Shown piece by piece: positions 6,602 through 14,022 of a stretch of 22,530 nt of DNA. Below the pieces are notes generated by a model. It was not told the origin of the DNA. It ran no database searches and saw nothing but the letters and a program-made list of their open reading frames with translations. The translations under genes and the position numbers were made by a program. Each line of letters starts with the position of its first letter. Position 1 is the stretch's first letter. The stretch lies in assembly GCA_018659505.1 (NCBI GenBank), contig JABJMI010000404.1, positions 1-22,530 on the forward strand, written 5' to 3'. Source of the stretch: Planctomicrobium sp. GTDB taxonomy: Bacteria > Planctomycetota > Planctomycetia > Planctomycetales > Planctomycetaceae.

Positions 6602-9600
6602 TTACTTTATGACTTCTTTGGGAATCTGCCCATCGAGATACCGCCAGTTTTTGATAAATGAAATGACATCTGCCATTTGCTGTTTATTGATTGTTCGCTC
6701 CAAACCAACTGGCATCAGCGAGACCCCGTTGTTCTTAAAGAGTTCAATTTCTTCGCGATCAATGGTGACCAGTTTCCCTTCTGGCATTTTCAAGGTGACA
6801 GCTGATGACGTTTCTGAAGCGACGATTCCCGTGTGGACTTTGCCATCGGTATCCAGCACATTAAAACTGAAGTAGTTGGCATCAATGGCACGATTCGGGT
6901 CAAGAATATTCATCAAGTAGAAGTCTGGCGTTTTGGTACGTGAATCAGAAATATCGGGAGCGACGTTCACTCCGACATCACCGACTTTATGGCACGTCGC
7001 GCAGTTCTTTTCGAAGATGGCCTTGCCCCGCAGCGGGTCGGAGTCCATCTTTAACACCTGTTGATAGTCAGCGAGTACCTTCACCCGATCCGCTGGCGGT
7101 TCACGTTTGAGTAACATCTTCGCTCGCGCAACAATCTCTTTGTCAGAAAGGCGATAGAACATCTTCTCCATCGTCGAATCAATTTCTAACGGAGGAACAC
7201 GCCCCGCTTCAATTTCATCAAGCAATGCCGGCGCCCGAGAGACATTACTCGCCATCGCTTGCAGGATACTCCGACGAACAGATCCGCGACGTTTTGGTAA
7301 CAGTTCAACAAGCGTCGGATTGACTTGCTCGGCTGGCCGCTTGAGAAGTGCCGTGAGTGCCAACGAAGCACGAGTAGAATCTCCCGATCCGGTAGCTTCT
7401 ACCAGTTGTTGCAGCGATTCGGAATCATCCGCAACACTTAACAGTGATGTCACCAGTGGAAGAAGCTGAGGAGCGAGTTTCTTCTCCGCAAACTGCTGAG
7501 CTGCATTGTGAAGAATTTTCTTTACCGTAGCGTTCTGCCCCGCATCGAGTTTCGCAACCCGACCACGCAGCGCTCCTGCACCGCCAGGATAACCATCTGC
7601 CAAGCCGGCGACGGCAGCCAGTTTCGTGACTTCATCGAGATCAGTATCGGCTGGAATCGAAGTCAGTAATTGATCGATCTGCCCAGGCTGATTTTGACGA
7701 GCCACAAGTTCGGCAAGGTCATGCACGACAGGAGCGAGAATCAGAGTTGACTCGCTGCCCTTTAAAGCACTTAGTAAGTCTTCGAAAACCATCAATGAAT
7801 CAGTTCTTGCACTGATTCCGAGATATGTAGAGAGCCAGTAAGGGGCATTGCTAGGTGTAGCTCCGTCAATGAGAGTTTTGAGCAGCGAAATTCGATTGTC
7901 AGCAGTAATACTTCTCCATTCGCAATTCCCTAGTACTGAGTACAAATCAGAAATAATTGGAGCAACAAAGATTTGTTGTCCAGTTTTATCTAATGGAGGA
8001 TTTAGACTGTTTAAGTTTCCGAGTCCAGACGCAGAACGATTTACGAATTGATTCACAATCTCAATCCATTTAGGATCATTCTGGAAATTTCCCTGCCCGG
8101 TTTTAATAGCTAGGTTGGCGCCGCCTGGCATAATTGAAATGTCATCAATCTTCTTACTGATAAACCAGTCTTTTAAATGATTGAGAGTTAGCACTCCTTT
8201 CTGGTTAAGCAGGGGAATGTGATACAGAGTATGATGTTTTGAGTTTAAAAGTGCCTGTTTGACGGACTCATCATTCCGCTCAACAAGTAGACGAAAAGAA
8301 TTTTCACGAACCCAGAATGGTGCGACGTATTTCAATCGAGTCCCACCTAGATTCAAGTTTTTGACTAATTCTTCAACTGGCTGTGCCCCTAACTTATCAC
8401 GATGATAGCCATGCTCTTGAAGCCCTAGTTTTGAAATCGAAATAGTCGGTCGTGATATTCTCCAAATTCTTCCCTTATCAGTTCCAAGTAGTAAATCCGG
8501 TCGATCCTTCAACTCTGTAGGCATGAACTGTGGATGCTCAATGACTGCTCGATACATATCTACGACATACAATGAACCACTTGGACCATGTGATAAATTC
8601 ACTGGGCGAAACCACTCATCCTTTGTCGCTAGAAACTCTATTTTCTTTCGACCAGGATTTGCTTTGTATGTTGGTCCTGACCTTTGAAGTGTTTCTCGAT
8701 GCACAAGATTAGCTGTTGGATCGCATGTGAATACATTCTTACTAAACTCATTGACCAATGGCCCTCCATTGTATATCAAGACCCCACAAGCAGCCGTAAA
8801 CTGATTCGCATGTAAATTCGAAGTCGTCCAAGTTCGTGAGAGCGGATATAACTTCGAGTCTTCTCCCGCGGCAGCGACGTCTTCGTAGAAACGGGGGATT
8901 CTTAAGCCGGGGGTGAGTTTGAGTTGTTCGTCTTCTAATACTATTTGTCGACAGGGGTTTCGGTTCGTGCAGACGAAGCGGTTGCCGAACTGGTCGAAGG
9001 TCATGCCGAATTGTCCCATGCCGGCGATCGCTTCGTACTTGCCATTCAATGGATCGAAGCGGAAGTCGCGACCGGAGATGGAGAGTGGTTTCGCCTTTGG
9101 ATCGAGCCCCCATGGATTATCAGGTCCGGGGACGATGTCGCCGCCACGAAGTCCATTGGCGACGTAGATTTTGCAGTCGATGGCGAGTTGTGGATGGTTG
9201 TGGCGTAGCTGCGGGTTCTTGGTGGCGAAGCCTTCGAACCAGACTTGCGTCTCGTCGGACTTGCCGTCTCCATCGGTATCTCGCATGAACTGAATTTTAC
9301 CATCGGTGGTGACGATGACTCCATCTTTCCAGAACATCAACCCGTTCGCGAACAGAAGTTTCTCTGCAAAGGTGACCGGGTTGTTGTAGCGACCATCTTC
9401 GTCATCGTCGCTGAGGACACGAATACGGGAGAGCCCCGGTTGTCCATCGCCGGGACCGTTTGGGTAGTCGGTGTATTCGACGACCCACAGCTTTCCATCA
9501 GTATTAAAAGCAATATGCACCGGATCAATCACATCCGGCTCGCAGGCGACCAGTTCAATCTTGCAATCGGGATGTAGAACAAATCTCTTGGCAGCTTCCT

Positions 9601-9706
9601 CTGGTGAATAGGGACCATACTCCGATGACGGTTCCACTTGAGCAAAGGCAATCGATGGGATGACAGCAAATAGGCCAACAAGAAAGATGCAGCGGGTGAG
9701 ATTCAT
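6602..9706 (-). CDS. Large secreted PVC-type protein: N-terminal propeller, HEAT-like repeats, C-terminal cytochrome c domain
   Basis: 1,034 residues. A signal peptide (about 1-22, ending AFA) is followed by the Pirellula/Verrucomicrobium-type N-terminal domain (TIGR02604-like), a predicted beta-propeller running to about residue 415, with repeated FNTDGKLWVVEYTDYP, TDGKIQFMRDTDGDG and HGPSGSLYVVDMYR strands. A helical HEAT-like region follows to about 860. The C-terminal domain (TIGR02603-like) has one haem site, CATCH at 902-906, with a downstream Met in KMPEGK or SLMPVGL as a possible axial ligand. Such proteins are common in planctomycetes and are thought to be periplasmic dehydrogenases or electron-transfer proteins, often linked to sugar breakdown; the substrate is unknown. 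The DNA from about 7790 to 8840 is clearly more AT-rich than either side (see findings). Palindromes flank both ends of the gene. Confidence 0.92.
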   Translation of the reverse strand: MNLTRCIFLVGLFAVIPSIAFAQVEPSSEYGPYSPEEAAKRFVLHPDCKIELVACEPDVIDPVHIAFNTDGKLWVVEYTDYPNGPGDGQPGLSRIRVLSDDDEDGRYNNPVTFAEKLLFANGLMFWKDGVIVTTDGKIQFMRDTDGDGKSDETQVWFEGFATKNPQLRHNHPQLAIDCKIYVANGLRGGDIVPGPDNPWGLDPKAKPLSISGRDFRFDPLNGKYEAIAGMGQFGMTFDQFGNRFVCTNRNPCRQIVLEDEQLKLTPGLRIPRFYEDVAAAGEDSKLYPLSRTWTTSNLHANQFTAACGVLIYNGGPLVNEFSKNVFTCDPTANLVHRETLQRSGPTYKANPGRKKIEFLATKDEWFRPVNLSHGPSGSLYVVDMYRAVIEHPQFMPTELKDRPDLLLGTDKGRIWRISRPTISISKLGLQEHGYHRDKLGAQPVEELVKNLNLGGTRLKYVAPFWVRENSFRLLVERNDESVKQALLNSKHHTLYHIPLLNQKGVLTLNHLKDWFISKKIDDISIMPGGANLAIKTGQGNFQNDPKWIEIVNQFVNRSASGLGNLNSLNPPLDKTGQQIFVAPIISDLYSVLGNCEWRSITADNRISLLKTLIDGATPSNAPYWLSTYLGISARTDSLMVFEDLLSALKGSESTLILAPVVHDLAELVARQNQPGQIDQLLTSIPADTDLDEVTKLAAVAGLADGYPGGAGALRGRVAKLDAGQNATVKKILHNAAQQFAEKKLAPQLLPLVTSLLSVADDSESLQQLVEATGSGDSTRASLALTALLKRPAEQVNPTLVELLPKRRGSVRRSILQAMASNVSRAPALLDEIEAGRVPPLEIDSTMEKMFYRLSDKEIVARAKMLLKREPPADRVKVLADYQQVLKMDSDPLRGKAIFEKNCATCHKVGDVGVNVAPDISDSRTKTPDFYLMNILDPNRAIDANYFSFNVLDTDGKVHTGIVASETSSAVTLKMPEGKLVTIDREEIELFKNNGVSLMPVGLERTINKQQMADVISFIKNWRYLDGQIPKEVIK

Positions 9707-9826
9707 TGATGGAAGTCCTCGTTAAGCGGGCAAGTCAGGAATTAAGCCCCCAGGTAGGAAATATCTCGGACGAGTTTCGCTATTTGAATCTATTTAGAGT
9801 TCGCAATCCAGCAAGGACCGAAGATT

Positions 9827-9859
9827 GTTTAGCTGCACACTTAAAGTGTGCAGCTAAAC
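9827..9859. terminator. Long palindrome between the epimerase-like and PVC cytochrome genes, family copy 3
   Basis: A 33-base palindrome: two perfect 16-bp arms around a central A at 9843. The inner part, GCACACTT/AAGTGTGC, carries the same core as copies 1 and 2; the arms extend further outward through AGCT and GTTT/AAAC. It lies 20 bases past the stop of the minus-strand epimerase-like gene. No T-run follows. Confidence 0.7.
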
Positions 9860-9879
9860 GATCATTTGCAAAACTAACA

Positions 9880-10728
9880 TCAAGTAATACTTGCCGGAAT
9901 GCCCTCTTGGATCGTTGGTCTTAGCAATTTGAGATCGAGTTCTTTTCGAATCAATGAGCTGTCACAGCGTTTTCCGAGATTGTTTGTTGGCTTGTCTGGC
10001 ATCACTGGGGGAGGCGTCCCCAACTGTTTTGCCAACTCTGAGTAGAATTCGATTCTACGGTTTGGTTGTTCATCGCTGAGTAGATAGAGAGGCGACTCAC
10101 TTGAAGAGTCAGCCACACGAAACAACGCTTGTAGAATATCATCAATGTGAATCAGGTTGAGCCAGCCATTTGGATTGCCTGAGATCGGTTTCTCAGTTTG
10201 TAATTGTTCTTTTCTTCCAATCAAACGACCGGGACCATAGATCCCAGAGAGCCTCAGTATGGTTCCGTTTCTACTTTCATCTTCTATTGGATAGAACTCT
10301 CGAACAACTTGTTCGGCAGCGAGGCAAATTTCTCCGCTTTCGTTGGCTGGCTGTGGATCGGTTTTCTCATTCACCCATGCCCCTGATGATTCTCCATAAA
10401 CGCTCGTACTGGAAATGTAGATCAACTGCGGAATCGTTTCTTTGATTTCAGTAAGGACATTTCTGAGACCAGTGACATAGACATCTCGTTTATCATCGCT
10501 GGCAGATCGGTCATACCCGACGGCATATAAACAGAGATCCGCTTTGGGGAGTCCTTGGAGAGACTCGACATCTAAGACATTCCCAATCACCGGTTGAATG
10601 CCCATCGCTGCGAGTTCTTCCGCTCGCTGATGACTACGTGTTAAGGCGCTGACCTGACAGTCACGTTCGAGAGCCTGTTCTGCAAATCGCTTGCCGACGT
10701 AACCGCAGCCGATGATGAGTATGTGCAT
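9880..10728 (-). CDS. NAD(P)-binding SDR / epimerase-like protein (YeeZ-like)
   Basis: 282 residues with an extended-SDR fold. The N-terminal nucleotide site is IIGCGYVGKR (5-14), and the central strand reads YISSTSVYGESSGAWVNE (104-121) as in YeeZ-type proteins. The usual YxxxK catalytic pair appears to be lost: alignment of NESGEICLAAEQ to the ordinary PYGxSKLxAE segment puts Ser131 and Cys135 where Tyr and Lys are expected. The protein may therefore bind a nucleotide without normal epimerase chemistry, though YeeZ relatives may share this. The RLSGIYGPGR and HIDDI motifs of extended SDRs are kept. Its 5' side faces the nested inverted-repeat element at 10781-11374; its 3' side faces a palindrome. 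Confidence 0.82.
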   Translation of the reverse strand: MHILIIGCGYVGKRFAEQALERDCQVSALTRSHQRAEELAAMGIQPVIGNVLDVESLQGLPKADLCLYAVGYDRSASDDKRDVYVTGLRNVLTEIKETIPQLIYISSTSVYGESSGAWVNEKTDPQPANESGEICLAAEQVVREFYPIEDESRNGTILRLSGIYGPGRLIGRKEQLQTEKPISGNPNGWLNLIHIDDILQALFRVADSSSESPLYLLSDEQPNRRIEFYSELAKQLGTPPPVMPDKPTNNLGKRCDSSLIRKELDLKLLRPTIQEGIPASIT

Positions 10729-10780
10729 GTTAATTAGGGCTCTTCGGATGGTTTTGTTTCTGGATTCAAAAGAAAAAGTA

Positions 10781-11374
10781 ATTCACCACGGAGGCACTGA
10801 GACACGGAGAAGTGAAAGAACGATACGTTGAAAGCGATGAAACTATTGGCTGACCACGAAACACACAAATGAAACGAAAAGAATTCAGTGACTGACTACC
10901 CTGTCTCTCTTATTCCGTAAATGTTAGACAGGATTGACATGATGAACAGGATAAGTGTTACGATGCCCTCCTCAAATTCAACAATCTTCTTTTGGCTGAA
11001 ACGAACCCAAACTGGTAAGACAATCGTTTGATTGTACATGTTTTCTGTTCATCGAATTCGAAAGTGTTCACTTTATCCTGTCAATCATGTTCATCCTGTC
11101 TAAACTTTTTTTGAAAGCTTGATAAGCAGGATTTTGCATCGAGCCTGTATCGCCAATACTCGCTGACCTGAAGCGATTCAGAGTTTTTTTCTTTCGTGCG
11201 ATTCGTGTATTTCGTGGTTCTCGAGCTGTCTCTGAAACCAAATCCGTAACGCTTACGATATAATTATGTTATCCGTGGGATGGAAAGATGATCTTGGGGT
11301 CAGTGGATTGAATTTCAAAATGGTTGGTGCTGAACCATTCTTTCCTCAGTGCTCTCCGTGTCTCCGTGGTGAAT
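10781..11374. repeat. Composite element of three nested inverted-repeat pairs
   Basis: This fills almost the whole gap between the DUF2817 and epimerase-like genes (10729-11403). Outer pair: ATTCACCACGGAG at 10781-10793 and its reverse complement at 11362-11374, each followed inward by CACTGAG and ACACGGAG units in swapped order. Middle pair: ACCACGAAA then ACAC units at 10853-10881, with the reverse complement at 11191-11218. Inner pair: TAGACAGGAT, ACATGAT, ACAGGATAA units at 10925-10957, with the reverse complement at 11069-11102 (about 29 of 33 bases agree). The apical loop (about 110 bases) holds a small hairpin, ACAATC/GATTGT at 11020-11035. Each arm is built from units of about 8-10 bases. 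I see no gene or tandem array here. Confidence 0.8.
11319..11339 (-). terminator. Possible terminator of the DUF2817 gene
   Basis: AATGGTT (11319-11325) pairs with AACCATT (11333-11339) around a 7-base loop. Read on the minus strand it lies about 65 bases past the DUF2817 stop and runs into TTTTGAAATT. The stem is short and the T-run weak. Confidence 0.4.
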
Positions 11375-11403
11375 AATTTCTTGTATTGAAATGATAATGA
11401 GAA

Positions 11404-12477
11404 TTACTTCAATAGCCATTGACCCACAACTGTTTCTGTTTTCTCTTGTGCTGCGTTGAGAACCTGCGTTCGCCATTTGGGTGATTGAGGGCAAAAGGCT
11501 TCTTTCAGTTTTTCTTTTGCTTTCACGAAAGATTTCGAACCGCGGTCGCTCCAATGGGAGGCTGCGTTTTCAGATCGTAAGGCATCTAAGACAGTGATTG
11601 GTCCATAGGTTCCGAACTCCCAGCAGAAAGTTGCAGTCTGTGGGGCATGATTTCTTAGCCAACGATAAAAACTTCCCACAGCTTCATAGTGCTCGCTGAC
11701 GTTATTGATTTTAAATTGCTTGCCAAACAACTTTTGTAGTTGATTCTCTTCACTCTGTTGTAATTGATAATCGTAAAGAAGTTGTACATCTCCTCGCTTT
11801 CCGAGACCGGTATGAACGTCGAGGTGCAGGACTTCCTGAGCTTGCTGAAACTCAGGGAGTAAAGTCTCTTGAATCATTTGCATTGTTGAGCTTGGTTCAT
11901 TCCCGCCAAAGAAAAGACCGAGGGGATAATCATACTGACCTTGTGCGATTGCCTGTTGAAGGTTCTGAACTCCGTAAGGGAGAATTTTGATGAGAGCTTG
12001 AACGTGTGGAGGAAGTTCCCATTTCGACCATTTCTTGGGATTCAATAGTGAATCTAACTGGCGGTAAAATGGATGTGATCCGCTGTAGTCTTCGCCCGGT
12101 AGCAGGAAGTTACGATTCACGTCGACATTCTTCTCGTCGAACCTTCTGATTCTTGCAAAGCCGAAGGGGTTGAGTGCATGGACGATCAATATCGCTGACT
12201 GAGAGTTTTCAATCTGTTTGATATCTAGCGTTTCTAACAGTTGTCGTTGAATCGCTGATCCGAGAAAGCCTTCGACCCCGTGTAATGCGGAAGAGAGAAC
12301 GAATAACTTTCGTGGATGTTCAGCACCGATTCTGGCGATGTCGGTAAACAATTCTCCGTCGCGACCTCCATCTCGCTGATGTGATTGCAGCGACCAACCT
12401 TTTGATAATGCAGCATCGCAGAAACTTTTTCTGGCTGATTGATAATCTTCAGAAAATAAGGTTGGTACGTCCTGCAT
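11404..12477 (-). CDS. DUF2817 / M14-like zinc carboxypeptidase-type protein
   Basis: 357 residues, full length for DUF2817. It opens with FSEDYQSARKSFCDAA, then LFVLSSALHGVEGFLGSAIQ, where His and Glu of HxxE (in LHGVEG, near residue 65) are the expected first zinc ligands. Next come VHALNPFGFARIRRFDEKNV and NRNFLLPG, the conserved substrate-binding region of M14 peptidases, and HLDVHTGLG with the third likely ligand. A late FCWEFGTYG segment carries the probable catalytic Glu. Members resemble succinylglutamate desuccinylase/aspartoacylase and carboxypeptidases; the real substrate is unknown. There is no signal peptide, so it is cytosolic. It diverges from the SGNH hydrolase gene, sharing an 84-bp intergenic region. 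Confidence 0.85.
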   Translation of the reverse strand: MQDVPTLFSEDYQSARKSFCDAALSKGWSLQSHQRDGGRDGELFTDIARIGAEHPRKLFVLSSALHGVEGFLGSAIQRQLLETLDIKQIENSQSAILIVHALNPFGFARIRRFDEKNVDVNRNFLLPGEDYSGSHPFYRQLDSLLNPKKWSKWELPPHVQALIKILPYGVQNLQQAIAQGQYDYPLGLFFGGNEPSSTMQMIQETLLPEFQQAQEVLHLDVHTGLGKRGDVQLLYDYQLQQSEENQLQKLFGKQFKINNVSEHYEAVGSFYRWLRNHAPQTATFCWEFGTYGPITVLDALRSENAASHWSDRGSKSFVKAKEKLKEAFCPQSPKWRTQVLNAAQEKTETVVGQWLLK

Positions 12478-12547
12478 TCTCTCTCTCTGATAGCAAATTC
12501 TGATCGTTTTAGTCTACCATGATTGAAGACAGAATCTCTCTCTTTTC

Positions 12548-12552
12548 AAGGA
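12548..12552 (+). promoter_or_regulatory. Shine-Dalgarno AAGGA fixing the SGNH hydrolase start
   Basis: AAGGA lies 9 bases before the ATG at 12562. It argues against a longer frame that begins with TTG at 12523. Confidence 0.6.
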
Positions 12553-12561
12553 ATACGATTG

Positions 12562-13920
12562 ATGCGACGACTCGTTCTACTTTTATTCTCAGTTTCGCTC
12601 TTGCATGGTGCAGTGCATGCTCAAGATGCTGAGCCAGTTCAGTTCCCGTCCCCGCTGGCAAGGCTTGTGTTGCAGGATGGTGATTCCATTGTCTTTCTGG
12701 GTGACAGTATCACGCATCAATGTCTCTACACGCAGTATGTGGAAGACTACTTCTATACTCGCTTTCCTGAGATGCGATTGAAGCTCCATAACTCTGGAGT
12801 CGGTGGGGCTCGTGCCTGGGATGCGTTGCAGCGATTCGATGATGATGTCGCTGCTTACAAACCGAAATATGTTTCGGTGCTTTTGGGAATGAATGACGGA
12901 ACCTACATTCCTTACCACGACGAAACATTCAAAACATATCGACAGGATATGATTCAGGTCGCTGATCGAATTGTTGATGCGGGGGCGACTCCAATTCTGA
13001 TGACACCGACGATGTTTGATGCACGGGCTGCACGTATTAAGCCTCGTCGTCAAAGAGATCCAGATTCCGTCACGATGTACAATTCCGTTCTGGCTTATTA
13101 CGGAACCTGGTGTCGGGAGATTGCGACTGCAAGAGGTCTTGGGTTCGTCGACATGTGGGGACCGTTGAATCAAATTACTTTTCAACAACGAAAATCTAAT
13201 CCTGAGTTCACTTTGATTGCGGATGCTGTGCATCCTGGTCCGTCTGGTCAAGTGGTGATGGCAACTGCGATGATCGATGACTTGGGTTTGGCACGTAGAG
13301 TTTCGAATGTCAAGGTTTTCAAGAATGCTGACGGAAGCTGGGGAAGCGAGACAACTGGCGGAGAAATGTCAGCAGTCGAAGCAACTGAAGATGGAATCAC
13401 ATTTCAGTGGCACGCCAAGTCATTGCCGTGGGTCTTACCAGAAGATGCTGCCGACGGAGTTAGATTAACAAGACTCGGTCACAAACTGAGTGGTGAGATG
13501 CTGGAAATCCATGGTCTTGATCCCGGTATGTACGAACTAACAATCGACGGTGAAGTTGTAGGGAAATACAACTCCAACGCGCTTGGTCGACATATCGAGT
13601 TGCAAGGCAATCCTAAAACTCCTCAGTATCAGCAGGCACTTGCTGTCGCAATGAAAAATAAAGAGCGAAATGAAGTGGCTGTTCGTCCAATGCGAAATCA
13701 GTGGCGAGATTTCCAGCAATATGCACGGACACGTCGGAGTGCCGCAGAAGCACCTGAGAATGAACAACTTCAGAAGCAGCTGGCTGCCTTGGATAAGAAA
13801 ATCGAAGTTTTGAATGAGCGAGTCGCTGAGTTGAACAAACAGGCGAAGACTTTCGAAGATGAGATTTTCGAGATCAATCAGCCTAAGAATCGAACTTATG
13901 TTCTCAAGAACGTGAAATGA
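12562..13920 (+). CDS. Secreted SGNH/GDSL hydrolase with C-terminal coiled coil
   Basis: About 452 residues from the ATG at 12562, which gives a clean signal peptide (MRRLVLLLFSVSLL, cleavage after VHA). SGNH blocks: GDSIT with nucleophile Ser49, the NSGVGGARAWD glycine block, LLGMND with the oxyanion Asn, and DAVHPGPSG supplying the Asp-x-x-His pair. The family removes acyl groups from carbohydrates or lipids; planctomycete members are commonly exported and found near polysaccharide genes. After residue 240 comes a beta-rich segment and then a heptad-rich C-terminal helix (EQLQKQLAALDKKIEVLNER onward), likely a coiled coil for oligomerisation. A 13-bp hairpin follows the stop. Confidence 0.88.
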   Translation: MRRLVLLLFSVSLLHGAVHAQDAEPVQFPSPLARLVLQDGDSIVFLGDSITHQCLYTQYVEDYFYTRFPEMRLKLHNSGVGGARAWDALQRFDDDVAAYKPKYVSVLLGMNDGTYIPYHDETFKTYRQDMIQVADRIVDAGATPILMTPTMFDARAARIKPRRQRDPDSVTMYNSVLAYYGTWCREIATARGLGFVDMWGPLNQITFQQRKSNPEFTLIADAVHPGPSGQVVMATAMIDDLGLARRVSNVKVFKNADGSWGSETTGGEMSAVEATEDGITFQWHAKSLPWVLPEDAADGVRLTRLGHKLSGEMLEIHGLDPGMYELTIDGEVVGKYNSNALGRHIELQGNPKTPQYQQALAVAMKNKERNEVAVRPMRNQWRDFQQYARTRRSAAEAPENEQLQKQLAALDKKIEVLNERVAELNKQAKTFEDEIFEINQPKNRTYVLKNVK

Positions 13921-13952
13921 TCTTTCGGAGTTTTGTGAAAACAACATAAGAT

Positions 13953-13988
13953 AATAAGTGCCGGAACGATGTCGCTCCGGCACTTATT
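13953..13988 (+). terminator. Hairpin after the SGNH hydrolase gene
   Basis: AATAAGTGCCGGA (13953-13965) pairs with TCCGGCACTTATT (13976-13988), a perfect 13-bp stem with a 10-base loop, 33 bases past the stop. GATTTCTATCTTC follows, a weak T-rich tract. The ATG at 13969 lies in its loop and is unlikely to be a real start for rodA. Confidence 0.65.
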
Positions 13989-14022
13989 GATTTCTATCTT
14001 CAAAGTTCTTTATTTTTTACCG

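Noticed and set aside
8748..9324. Several frames of 80-120 residues on both strands within the PVC cytochrome gene
   Set aside because: All overlap the well-supported propeller domain and show no recognisable motifs.
10781..11374. CRISPR array or insertion sequence as explanation for the repeats between DUF2817 and the epimerase-like gene
   Set aside because: Repeats are inverted and of three different types, with no regular spacers, no cas genes and no transposase frame.
11315..11554. Minus-strand frame ending IIHHGDTESTEER
   Set aside because: It is antisense-frame overlap of the DUF2817 gene continuing into the CCACGGAG repeat; the peptide is a translation artefact of the repeat.
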